Shown piece after piece: positions 1 through 6,537 of a DNA stretch of 7,047 bases. The notes below the pieces were generated by a model. The model made no database searches and was not told the origin of the DNA. It saw only the letters and a list, made by a program, of their open reading frames with translations. The stretch's first letter is position 1; the number at the start of each line of letters is the position of its first letter. A program made the translations under genes and the position numbers. Origin of the DNA: CAYJAZ01 sp964369165 (GTDB lineage: Bacteria > Desulfobacterota > Desulfovibrionia > Desulfovibrionales > Desulfovibrionaceae); NCBI GenBank assembly GCA_964369165.1, contig CAYJFE010000122.1, positions 1 through 7,047 of the forward strand, given 5' to 3'.

Positions 1-2513
1 CCGTCCTTGACGAGTTGTTCTTTTATTAAAGCGGCTTTGTTGAAGCCAATGCGCAACCTTCTTTGTAAAGCAGAGATTGAAACTTTTTCCATGCTCGGCA
101 AAAGATTGAGCGCTTCTTGATAGACAGGTTCTTGAGAAATATCATTTCTTCCACCGCTATCGAATTGCGGAATTTTTTCTTCGCCGTATTCAGTAAAATC
201 AACGCTATAGTCAGGCTTTGCTTGTTTTTTCCAAAAATCAATCACTTTTTCAACATCGTCATCAGGCACATAAGAGCCATGCAAACGTTCAAGCGAACCG
301 CCAGAAGCTCTGAAAAGCATATCACCTTTGCCAAGCAAGGCTTCTGCACCGCCAGCATCTAAAATTGTGCGTGAATCAATCTTTTGCGAAACTTGGAAAG
401 CAATCCTACCTGGGCAGTTTGCCTTGATAAGTCCAGTCACTACGTCAACACTAGGCCTTTGCATGGCAAGAATAATGTGTATGCCAGCAGCCCTTGCTTT
501 TTGGCCAAGGCGCACAATGCTTTGCTCAACATCTTTTCCGTGCATCATCATAAGTTCGGCTAATTCGTCAATAATGACTACAACATAGGGCAAAGCTTTG
601 TGGACGATTTTAACTTCTTTTTCTTCCTTTACTTCGCGTTCAATGTCTTCTTCGTCAAAATCCTCTTCGTCAAATTCAACCTCAACAGGAGGAGGCAATG
701 TGGCAACTTTCGCATTGTAAGAAGCAAGATTTTTCACTTTTAAATCTTCTAAAAGGGCAAAGCGATTTTCCATTTCATCAACAGCCCATAAAAGCGCATT
801 CTTTGCTAAACTCATGTCAGTGATAACAGGGTGCACTAAATGCGGCAAATCTTGATACATAGCAAGCTCAACCCTTTTAGGGTCAATCAAAAGCAGCTTC
901 AATTCATCAGGTTTTGCCTTATATAAAAAAGAAAGAATAATTGTATTAATACAAACACTTTTACCAGAACCTGTTGTTCCTGCCACAAGTAAGTGTGGCA
1001 TAGTTGCAAGATTTATTGTATAGGGCACGCCGCTAATGTCTTTACCGAGTGCAATGCTCAAAAGTGAAGAGGCATCTTGAAAACTATTGCCCTCTAAGAG
1101 TTCACGAAAAGAAACATTGGCGCGTATTTCATTCGGGATTTCAATGCCAACTGTATCACTACCAGGAATTGGCGCTTGAATACGTATGCTGATGGCTTTT
1201 AACGCCATTGCCAAATCGTCGGCAAGATTGATCACTTTATTCACGCGCACACCAGCAGCAAGGCGAATTTCAAACATTGTCACTACAGGCCCCGGAGTAA
1301 TTCTGTAAAGCTTTGCGTCAATATTGTATTCTGAAAGCGCATTGATAAGAGCTTGCCCTTTTTCGTCAAGCATTTTTTTATTTACTTGTATGTCTGTATC
1401 TTTTGTAAGAGTCAAAAGACTTGGCAAGGGTAGATTGAATGCAGGGGCGTCTTTTTCCTTTTCTTTTTCTTTAGGCCTTTTTTTGACTAATGAGAATGGA
1501 CTCCAGTCGGATTTTTTTTCCTTAGGCGGTTCAGTAATTTCACAATCGTCAAGGTCGACAATTGCCTCATTAGAAATATCGTCAATAATTTCAATGGCAT
1601 CATTGTTGAGGTTGAAGAGCTGATTTTTAAATTTGTCTTCCTCTTTACTGTCCTTGCTTTTTTCTTTAATGTCGATTTCAAGCGGAGGATTTTTAGTTTC
1701 TTTTTTCTTGAAGAAGGAAAGAAGGGATTTTTTTTCTTTCTTCACTTCATCTTCTTTGCCTTTCTCTTCTTCATTATTAAATGCTACTGGCATTGAAATA
1801 ATAACTTCATCTTCTTTTTTGTCAGAAGAATCATTTTCGGCATCGTTTTCATAAGTTTTTTTCTTGGTTGGCACTTTATTTGAAATGTAATTGACAGATT
1901 TTCCCGAAGCATTTCTTATATGCGTGAGCCATGAAATGCCAAAAATAAGCTGGGTAGAAAATAGTAGAGTAAAAATCCAAATAAAGGCTGAACCTATAGG
2001 CGAGAAATATAAAAGCCCTTTTGTATAAAGATAATCGCCTAAAAAGCCGCCACCTCTGATTGTGTGTATGCGCACGCTCCACGCTGAAGCAATGGAGATA
2101 AGACTCACACCAAAAAGAACATAGCCCACAAAGCGATACCAAGCGACAAGTAGCCATTTTGTGACAAGCCCGCCACCAAGTGCAAGAAAGAAAAAAGACC
2201 ATACATATGCGCCAAGCCCGAAAATTTCCACAAGAAGAGCGCTCAAATACGCGCCTACAAGGCCAGCTTTATTGATTATTTCAACATTTTTTGAATGGCT
2301 CATGTTCAGTGTTGGGTCATTAGGGCTATAACTTATCAGCGAGAGAAATATCAGCGCGCCTAAAAGCAAAAAGAAAAGACCAACAAATTCTTGCGCAAGT
2401 TTTTGGCTTTGTGCTTTTGGTGCTTCTTTTACAAATTCTAGATCTTTATTCTCGAAATCTTTTTTATCAGCGTCCTTTTTAGGACCTTTCTTTTTTAAAC
2501 TTAGTTTTTCCAT
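1..2513 (-). CDS. ftsK: DNA translocase FtsK (3' end cut by window edge)
   Basis: Septum-anchored, ATP-driven DNA pump that clears and aligns chromosome termini at division. Translating the minus strand from the ATG at 2513 gives 837 uninterrupted codons to the window edge. Visible in order: a lysine-rich cytoplasmic N-terminus; four hydrophobic segments near residues 43-61, 84-117, 128-145 and 173-195; a highly charged Lys/Glu/Asp linker at about 199-358; and the RecA-like motor with Walker A AGTTGSGKS at 511-519, Walker B VVVIIDE with D649-E650, and QRPSVDVVTG from Q685. The winged-helix gamma domain follows with QRRLRIGFNKAA at 817-828. Only some tens of residues should be missing. An acidic stretch at 611-633 lies between the Walker motifs. 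An in-frame TGA seven codons upstream and no nearer ATG support the start; the RBS is weak (AAAG directly before ATG). It is transcribed divergently from xth. Family identity is very secure; SpoIIIE is the Firmicute name for the same family. Confidence 0.97.
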   Translation of the reverse strand, partial: MEKLSLKKKGPKKDADKKDFENKDLEFVKEAPKAQSQKLAQEFVGLFFLLLGALIFLSLISYSPNDPTLNMSHSKNVEIINKAGLVGAYLSALLVEIFGLGAYVWSFFFLALGGGLVTKWLLVAWYRFVGYVLFGVSLISIASAWSVRIHTIRGGGFLGDYLYTKGLLYFSPIGSAFIWIFTLLFSTQLIFGISWLTHIRNASGKSVNYISNKVPTKKKTYENDAENDSSDKKEDEVIISMPVAFNNEEEKGKEDEVKKEKKSLLSFFKKKETKNPPLEIDIKEKSKDSKEEDKFKNQLFNLNNDAIEIIDDISNEAIVDLDDCEITEPPKEKKSDWSPFSLVKKRPKEKEKEKDAPAFNLPLPSLLTLTKDTDIQVNKKMLDEKGQALINALSEYNIDAKLYRITPGPVVTMFEIRLAAGVRVNKVINLADDLAMALKAISIRIQAPIPGSDTVGIEIPNEIRANVSFRELLEGNSFQDASSLLSIALGKDISGVPYTINLATMPHLLVAGTTGSGKSVCINTIILSFLYKAKPDELKLLLIDPKRVELAMYQDLPHLVHPVITDMSLAKNALLWAVDEMENRFALLEDLKVKNLASYNAKVATLPPPVEVEFDEEDFDEEDIEREVKEEKEVKIVHKALPYVVVIIDELAELMMMHGKDVEQSIVRLGQKARAAGIHIILAMQRPSVDVVTGLIKANCPGRIAFQVSQKIDSRTILDAGGAEALLGKGDMLFRASGGSLERLHGSYVPDDDVEKVIDFWKKQAKPDYSVDFTEYGEEKIPQFDSGGRNDISQEPVYQEALNLLPSMEKVSISALQRRLRIGFNKAALIKEQLVKD

Positions 2514-2519
2514 TTCTTT

Positions 2520-2548
2520 AAAATATACAATTCAAGGGCTATGGTCAA
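2520..2548 (-). promoter_or_regulatory. Putative ftsK promoter with almost no leader
   Basis: On the minus strand a TTGACC -35-like hexamer (2548 to 2543) is followed 17 nt later by TATTTT (2525 to 2520), or 15 nt later by TATATT (2527 to 2522). Either -10 would put the transcription start within a few bases of the ftsK ATG at 2513, giving a leaderless or near-leaderless mRNA. That fits the lack of a good Shine-Dalgarno sequence. Promoters in AT-rich DNA are easy to over-call, so this is tentative. Confidence 0.35.
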
Positions 2549-2585
2549 GAAATTTTATAAAATATTTTTAGAAACATTCTATAGT

Positions 2586-2615
2586 TTGAAACGAAATAAA
2601 AACATTGCCTTTTAT
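2586..2615 (+). promoter_or_regulatory. Putative sigma-70-type promoter for xth-rsmG
   Basis: TTGAAA (2586-2591, five of six matches to the -35 consensus) is followed after 18 nt by TTTTAT (2610-2615, four of six matches to the -10 consensus). It lies about 45 bases upstream of the xth ATG, in the divergent gap with ftsK. A weaker alternative -35, TTGCCT at 2605-2610, overlaps it. The call rests on hexamer matching alone in AT-rich sequence. Confidence 0.35.
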
Positions 2616-2616
2616 T

Positions 2617-2631
2617 GTTAATTTCATTAAC
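2617..2631. repeat. Perfect inverted repeat upstream of xth, possible operator
   Basis: GTTAAT and ATTAAC are perfect inverted arms of 6 bp separated by TTC. The repeat lies directly after the proposed xth -10 hexamer and about 30 bases before the start codon, where a dimeric repressor could block transcription. No known regulator motif is recognised, and AT-rich palindromes of this size can occur by chance. Confidence 0.35.
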
Positions 2632-2649
2632 TTCAAAAAAGAAACTTAA

Positions 2650-2656
2650 AAGGAAA
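2650..2656 (+). promoter_or_regulatory. Ribosome binding site of xth
   Basis: AAGGAAA ends five bases before the ATG at 2662. It is the clearest Shine-Dalgarno-like site in the left half of the window and supports this start, which also leaves the conserved N-terminal beta strand (MKFASWNVNGIRA) intact. Confidence 0.7.
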
Positions 2657-2661
2657 TATAT

Positions 2662-3462
2662 ATGAAATTTGCTTCTTGGAATGTGAACGGCATTAGAGCT
2701 GTGATGAAAAAAGACGATTGGAAGTGGTTTGAAAACTCCTCTTACGATATTATAGGATTACAAGAAATTAAAGCTGAAAAATCTCAGATAGATACAAGTC
2801 TTCATGCGCCAAATGGTTATCACGCTTATTTTTGCTCATCAGTAGTGAAAAAGGGCTATTCTGGTGTGGCAGTTTTTTCAAAAGAAGAACCTTTGAATGT
2901 TGTATATGAATTGCCTGAGGAAGCCTATCAAGGTGAAGGGCGTATCTTGCACTTAGAATTTGAAAAATTTCACTTTATTAACGGCTATTTCCCGAATGGT
3001 GGCGAGCCTTTGCCAGACGAGAATGGCAAATTCACAGGCGATCATAAAAGATTGCCTTACAAGATGGGCTTTTTTGATTGCTATTATAACTACGTGGAAG
3101 AGCTGACTAAGACTAAGCCTCTTGTCACTTGTGGTGATTTTAATATAGCGCACAAAGCCATTGATTTAGCGCGCCCAAAAACAAATACGAAATCTACGGG
3201 ATTTCTGCCTATAGAGCGAGAATTTTTAGATAAATTCACAGAAGCTGGCTATATAGACACTTTTAGACATATACACGGGGATATAGAAGAAAAATACACG
3301 TGGTGGTCGTATAAATCAGGTGCTAGACCAAAGAATGTTGGCTGGCGTATAGATTATTTCTTCACGTCAAAAGCATTGAAAGAAAATATTAAAGATGCAT
3401 GGATTGAAAGTGAAGTCTATGGCTCTGACCATTGCCCTGTTGGCCTTGAATTGGATATATAA
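2662..3462 (+). CDS. xth: Exodeoxyribonuclease III / AP endonuclease
   Basis: Base-excision-repair enzyme of the exonuclease III (Xth) branch of the endonuclease/exonuclease/phosphatase fold. In this family the enzyme cuts DNA 5' to abasic sites and removes 3' blocking groups with a divalent metal. The 266-residue protein matches the usual family length. Visible active-site motifs: WNVNGIRA (N7, N9), LQEIKA (E35, metal ligand), YSGVAVFSK near 66-74, GYFPNGGEP with Y109, GDFNIAH (D159, N161), GWRIDYFF (D231) and GSDHCPVG (D256-H257 catalytic pair). All expected catalytic residues are present, so it should be active. The start is fixed by a good RBS and by the conserved N-terminus beginning at residue 1. 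rsmG follows after 16 nt on the same strand, so the two are probably co-transcribed. The sequence cannot show how exonuclease and AP-endonuclease activities are balanced. Confidence 0.96.
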   Translation: MKFASWNVNGIRAVMKKDDWKWFENSSYDIIGLQEIKAEKSQIDTSLHAPNGYHAYFCSSVVKKGYSGVAVFSKEEPLNVVYELPEEAYQGEGRILHLEFEKFHFINGYFPNGGEPLPDENGKFTGDHKRLPYKMGFFDCYYNYVEELTKTKPLVTCGDFNIAHKAIDLARPKTNTKSTGFLPIEREFLDKFTEAGYIDTFRHIHGDIEEKYTWWSYKSGARPKNVGWRIDYFFTSKALKENIKDAWIESEVYGSDHCPVGLELDI

Positions 3463-3478
3463 ATTATAGGTAAAGATA

Positions 3479-4360
3479 ATGAATAAAGAAATAAAAAATA
3501 AAGCCAATGCTGTGCTCAATAAAAATCAAGGCAAAGCAAAGGCGAAGCCAAGTGATAAGCCTCAAGCTAAAAAATCTGATAAAGGTGCAAGTCATTTCAG
3601 ATCAAAACAAGGCAATTCAAAGAGCGCACCAAGCAAAAATCAAGGCAAGACATTAAAGCTAAAGCCAAAAGAAAAGCCAAAGCATCTGCAAAAACCTGAT
3701 CCTATCAAAGAAGCAGATTTTAAAAAGCTTTGCAATACGCTAAAGCTCACGCTTTCTGAGAGTCAATCAAGTCATTTGCGCGATTATATGGATATGCTTA
3801 TGCTTTGGAATACGCGAATAAACTTGGTGGGCACACTTTTGTGGAAGGAAACCATGGCAGAGCTTATCTGCGATTCTTTCTATTTAGCGGAATTTATAAA
3901 AGATTTAAATTTGCCTGCCAATCCAAATACTTGGGATTTAGGCTCAGGGGCTGGCCTGCCAGGTATTCCTTTACGCATGGCTTTTAAGGAAGGAAGCTAC
4001 ACTTTAGTGGAAGTGCGTGAAAAAAGAGCTTTATTTATGACAACTTTTCTTTTGAAAAAGCCCTTAGTTTCAACTTCCGTATTTTGGGGGCGTGCTGAAG
4101 ATTTCTTCCAAAAACAAGAAGAGAAGAATCAGCTTGCCGACATGATTTTAAGCCGTGCTTTTATGCCTTATGAAGAATTGGCTGTTTTTGTTGTGCCTTA
4201 TCTAAAATCAGGGGCTACACTTCTTTTGATGTTGAATACAAATTTAGAGAATGCTCCACAAGGTTTTGAACTTGTGAAAAGCAGTGAATATTTTGTGAAA
4301 GATGTGCAGGGAAAGGCCACAGTAAATAAAAGATATTTCCATGCACTTAAGAAAATTTAA
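3479..4360 (+). CDS. rsmG: 16S rRNA (guanine-N7)-methyltransferase RsmG with basic N-terminal extension
   Basis: RsmG (formerly GidB) uses S-adenosylmethionine to methylate N7 of G527 (E. coli numbering) in the 16S rRNA 530 loop. Residues from about 76 to 293 match the family: an N-terminal helix pair with LMLWNTRINLVG (107-118), the SAM-binding glycine motif WDLGSGAGLPGIPL (152-165), the second-strand motif LVEVREKRALF (176-186), GRAEDFF (204-210) and LSRAF (224-228). It is unusual in carrying about 75 extra N-terminal residues very rich in Lys, Gln and Ser, with the word KNQGK occurring twice. It departs from the family at the usual RH..DS motif, which reads ELICDSF here, and at the usual late GG...KG stretch. 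Weak AGG-like RBS about 8 nt upstream of the ATG. Likely second gene of an xth-rsmG operon. The family call is firm; specificity for G527 is inferred from the family. Confidence 0.9.
   Translation: MNKEIKNKANAVLNKNQGKAKAKPSDKPQAKKSDKGASHFRSKQGNSKSAPSKNQGKTLKLKPKEKPKHLQKPDPIKEADFKKLCNTLKLTLSESQSSHLRDYMDMLMLWNTRINLVGTLLWKETMAELICDSFYLAEFIKDLNLPANPNTWDLGSGAGLPGIPLRMAFKEGSYTLVEVREKRALFMTTFLLKKPLVSTSVFWGRAEDFFQKQEEKNQLADMILSRAFMPYEELAVFVVPYLKSGATLLLMLNTNLENAPQGFELVKSSEYFVKDVQGKATVNKRYFHALKKI
3521..3648 (+). repeat. Repeated coding word in the rsmG basic tail
   Basis: The identical 14-mer AAAAATCAAGGCAA occurs at 3521-3534 and 3635-3648 in the same reading frame, each copy encoding part of KNQGK. 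Together with many AAAGCC/AAGCCA words it gives the extension a low-complexity, loosely repetitive character, as in disordered RNA- or DNA-binding tails. The span covers both copies and the DNA between them; it is not a tandem array. Confidence 0.6.
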
Positions 4361-4371
4361 ATGGATCAGAA

Positions 4372-4401
4372 TTTGAATTTTTGAAAATTCAAAGGTTTTT
4401 T
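4372..4401 (+). terminator. Rho-independent terminator of xth-rsmG
   Basis: TTTGAATTTT (4372-4381) and AAAATTCAAA (4384-4393) are perfect inverted arms. The innermost pairs must open to make a loop, leaving about 8-9 bp of stem. A run of six T (4396-4401) follows after GG. It begins 11 nt after the rsmG stop. The stem has little GC, so it may be weak, but position and T-run fit a terminator. Confidence 0.7.
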
Positions 4402-4490
4402 AGATAATTAGAATCTTGCGAAGATGCCATTTTTCTTTAATAAAAAGTCTTGCATTTATTTAAGCTAAATGATAGAAATTTTCATTACGT

Positions 4491-4514
4491 GATTTTTTTA
4501 CAATGGAAAAAATC
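4491..4514 (+). promoter_or_regulatory. Leader hairpin upstream of the EAL gene
   Basis: GATTTTTT (4491-4498) and AAAAAATC (4507-4514) can form an 8-bp stem with an 8-nt loop, ending about 10 bases before the Shine-Dalgarno sequence of the EAL gene. The stem is A-T rich and no T-run follows, so it is not a terminator. It might affect mRNA folding near the start, or be a chance pairing of two homopolymer runs. Confidence 0.25.
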
Positions 4515-4522
4515 TTTTCAGT

Positions 4523-4530
4523 AAAAGGAC
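4523..4530 (+). promoter_or_regulatory. Ribosome binding site of the EAL gene
   Basis: AAAAGGAC, containing AAAGGA, ends four bases before the ATG at 4535 and supports that start. The nearer upstream ATG at 4503 is in another frame. Confidence 0.65.
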
Positions 4531-4534
4531 TTAT

Positions 4535-5794
4535 ATGGTTGACAATAATGAAAAAAAGCTCGATTATCGTATAGATCTTAGATACCAAGTTGCGAGCTAT
4601 TATAAATACCTTGAAGATATTGAAGGGAAAAATTTAAATAAATTATGCATGACAGAAATTGTCAATGCGGATCTCTCTATTGCTATGGTTGGCGAAGAAC
4701 ATTACATGGCTGGCTGTGCCGAAGTTTTGAAGGATATACAACATGGGATAGATAGCCTTGGCTTGTCTTCTCAAGTTTTTCTCTATGTGTATAGCTATAA
4801 GCGTTTTATAGTTGCAGCAAGTGAAGATTTTGATAATGAAGCTTTTACCAATCTGATGCAGACTTTCTATGATCAATACGAATTAGCAAGAGCTTCTAAT
4901 ACTGAACTTTCCGGAATTTCACGCTTTGTTTTGGTTTTTGGCAAGGAAGATATGATAAACCGTGCAACAAGCGCGCACTTTGTCAATAGAAATTCTCAGA
5001 TTAATTTCTTTGTTGCCACAGATGAGAGAGATAAAATGCGCGAAGACTTTCAAGCTAAAATGAAAGTTTTTGAACTTATAGAATATGCTATCACAAATGA
5101 CAGTATTGTCCCTTTTTATCAAGGTATACACGATAACACAACAGGCAAAATATATAAATATGAAGCCCTTATGCGTATTTATGATGCTGATGGCAAATTG
5201 CACACTCCAGCCTCTTTTTTGGACGATACCAAGGAATTAAAGCTCTATCCTAAAATCAGTAAAATTATGCTTGATAAGGCTTTGAAAGATTTTGAAAATA
5301 AAGAAAGTGAATTGAGTGTAAATATTTCTTTATACGATTTGCAATCACGAGATTTTGCAGATTGGTTTTTAGAAAGACTTTCGCTTCATCCTAATACTTC
5401 AAAAATCACTATTGAATTTGTCGAAACGGAAAACTACAACGGTAGTGCCAACGAATTACTTTTTGAATTTATCAAAGATGCTAAGGCTATAGGTTGTAAA
5501 ATCGCTATCGATGATTTTGGCGTCGGCTTTGCTACCTATACTTCTATTATTTCTTTAAAACCAGATATTATCAAGATTGACGGCGATATCATTAGAAATC
5601 TGCACAATAATGAAGGCAATAAAATTATTTTAAATTCCATTTGTTATATGACAAAGCTTATTGGAGCAAAAACTGTAGCTGAATTTATTGAAAATAAAGA
5701 AATTCAAGATATTGTTGTGGAGAATGGTGTAAATTATTCACAAGGTTATTATTTTGCAAAACCGCTTCCCCTTTCAGACTTAGATATCAAGTAG
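4535..5794 (+). CDS. EAL-domain cyclic-di-GMP phosphodiesterase with degenerate GGDEF-like N-terminus
   Basis: EAL enzymes hydrolyse cyclic di-GMP to linear pGpG, lowering this second messenger and usually favouring motility over attachment. The 419-residue protein has no signal peptide or membrane segment, so it should be cytosolic. The EAL domain spans about residues 180-415 and keeps the family's key residues: E210 and R214 of YEALMR, N263 of SVNIS, E294 of IEFVE, D326-D327 of DDFGVGF, K347 of IIKID, E383 of VAEFIE and Q403 of SQGYYFAKP. It therefore looks catalytically competent. Residues from about 40 to 175 have the size and strand/helix rhythm of a GGDEF domain, but SYKRF at 87-91 appears where GGDEF should be. 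This half should not make c-di-GMP and may be a sensory or regulatory module. That part is inference. The gene is monocistronic, flanked by terminators at 4372-4401 and 5818-5857. Confidence 0.93.
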   Translation: MVDNNEKKLDYRIDLRYQVASYYKYLEDIEGKNLNKLCMTEIVNADLSIAMVGEEHYMAGCAEVLKDIQHGIDSLGLSSQVFLYVYSYKRFIVAASEDFDNEAFTNLMQTFYDQYELARASNTELSGISRFVLVFGKEDMINRATSAHFVNRNSQINFFVATDERDKMREDFQAKMKVFELIEYAITNDSIVPFYQGIHDNTTGKIYKYEALMRIYDADGKLHTPASFLDDTKELKLYPKISKIMLDKALKDFENKESELSVNISLYDLQSRDFADWFLERLSLHPNTSKITIEFVETENYNGSANELLFEFIKDAKAIGCKIAIDDFGVGFATYTSIISLKPDIIKIDGDIIRNLHNNEGNKIILNSICYMTKLIGAKTVAEFIENKEIQDIVVENGVNYSQGYYFAKPLPLSDLDIK

Positions 5795-5817
5795 AATTTT
5801 ATACTATAATTAATATA

Positions 5818-5857
5818 AAAAATGGCAAGTCTTAGAAATTCAAGTCTTGCCATTTTT
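5818..5857. terminator. Bidirectional terminator between convergent genes
   Basis: AAAAATGGCAAG (5818-5829) and CTTGCCATTTTT (5846-5857) pair perfectly over 12 bp. A T/T mismatch and three further pairs (5831-5833 with 5842-5844) close an 8-nt loop. A T-run ends the hairpin when read on either strand, so it can end the EAL mRNA from the left and the YkgJ mRNA from the right. It lies 23 bases after the EAL stop and 7 bases past the ykgJ stop. Confidence 0.9.
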
Positions 5858-5864
5858 ACTATTT

Positions 5865-6482
5865 TCACCATTTGATTTCGCGTAAATCTACAAATAATTC
5901 TTTGAAATTATCAAAGGAAAGCACTGCGCCTTTTTCCGTCATACCTATGCTCTCATAGATTGGCGAAGTGTGCGCTAAAGCGGCATAAAGAGCGGCTCGG
6001 TCAGGGTTTAGGCCATCTTCTTGAATATTTTCAATGTCAGCTTTTGATGTGCAGGCAGTATTGAAAACTGCGTAGCGCCTACAAGCTATGGGGCGAAATT
6101 GGTAGATTGCGCAATAATTGTCAACTAAAAATGGGCACTGTCCCTCTTTATATTCAATAGTTCCGTCATGCTCTTTGAGCTGAAGCTGCAATGGTTCACG
6201 CTCAGCCTTTGGCAAAAGCTCATTGACAACAAGGCGTATGCCCATAGCCTCTGCTGGGGTAATAGGCACAATTTGACTACAACAGTGACTGCAACCCATC
6301 TTGCAAGCGACTGTTTTTCCATCTTCCTTATGACGATTGATAGCTTCTTCAACTGAAGCATCGATAAGCGCGTAGGCATCAAGCAAGAAGGATAACCAAG
6401 GGTATTTCTCTTCTTCATAAGGCATATTGAAGCGAAAAAAGTCAGCCCTTGCTAGCCAAGAGGGGATTTCGGGATTATTCAT
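5865..6482 (-). CDS. YkgJ-family cysteine-cluster protein (putative zinc/iron-binding)
   Basis: A 205-residue soluble protein of the YkgJ family, annotated in databases as a putative zinc- or iron-chelating cysteine-cluster domain; no member function is well established to my knowledge. The signature is clear: C60-x3-C64-x2-C67-C68 (in ACKMGCSHCC), then C116-x7-C124-x9-C134-x9-C144, with CPFLVDNYC and FRPIACRRY typical of the family. Eight cysteines could hold a metal ion or Fe-S cluster. The family signature is complete and the length is ordinary. There is no signal peptide or transmembrane segment, so it is probably cytosolic. The ATG at 6482 has only a purine-rich stretch (AAGAGA) upstream as an RBS; M20 is a possible alternative start. 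It follows rpoC on the same strand, but a strong terminator lies between them, so it probably has its own promoter. Confidence 0.9.
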   Translation of the reverse strand: MNNPEIPSWLARADFFRFNMPYEEEKYPWLSFLLDAYALIDASVEEAINRHKEDGKTVACKMGCSHCCSQIVPITPAEAMGIRLVVNELLPKAEREPLQLQLKEHDGTIEYKEGQCPFLVDNYCAIYQFRPIACRRYAVFNTACTSKADIENIQEDGLNPDRAALYAALAHTSPIYESIGMTEKGAVLSFDNFKELFVDLREIKW

Positions 6483-6497
6483 TTTTTTCTCTTTTTT

Positions 6498-6527
6498 CTT
6501 ATAATATTATTTTGAGGATTTTATGAA
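6498..6527 (-). promoter_or_regulatory. Putative promoter of the YkgJ-family gene
   Basis: On the minus strand TTCATA (6527 to 6522) and TATAAG (6503 to 6498, five of six -10 matches) are 18 nt apart. They lie after the rpoC terminator and just before the gene's ATG at 6482. The implied leader is only about ten bases. Weak -35 and AT-rich surroundings make this tentative, but a promoter is expected in this short gap. Confidence 0.35.
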
Positions 6528-6537
6528 TATATACACT

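Noticed and set aside
1324..1854. Plus-strand open frames (1324-1623 and 1633-1854) opposite the ftsK linker
   Set aside because: They are Ser/Phe/Leu-rich mirror images of Lys/Glu-rich FtsK codons, have no supporting RBS and match no family. The FtsK frame on the other strand is continuous through the region.
1876..2202. Minus-strand 108-codon open frame overlapping ftsK in another frame
   Set aside because: It lies inside the membrane segments of FtsK, which read correctly in the main frame; its sequence looks random.
2553..2562. TTTTATAAAA palindrome in the ftsK/xth gap
   Set aside because: A short pure A/T palindrome in AT-rich intergenic DNA is expected by chance, and no suitable -35 lies at the right distance on the minus strand.
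3805..3987. Plus-strand 60-codon frame inside rsmG
   Set aside because: It is an out-of-frame shadow of the RsmG SAM-binding region, which is clearly the real coding frame.
4450..4478. Possible promoter TTGCAT-17-TAGAAA upstream of the EAL gene
   Set aside because: The gene needs a promoter in this gap, but the match is only three of six and four of six, too weak in this AT-rich region to list as a feature.
4919..5203. Antisense open frames across the EAL gene, including 4643-4876
   Set aside because: The sense frame encodes an intact EAL protein with all motifs; the antisense products match no family.
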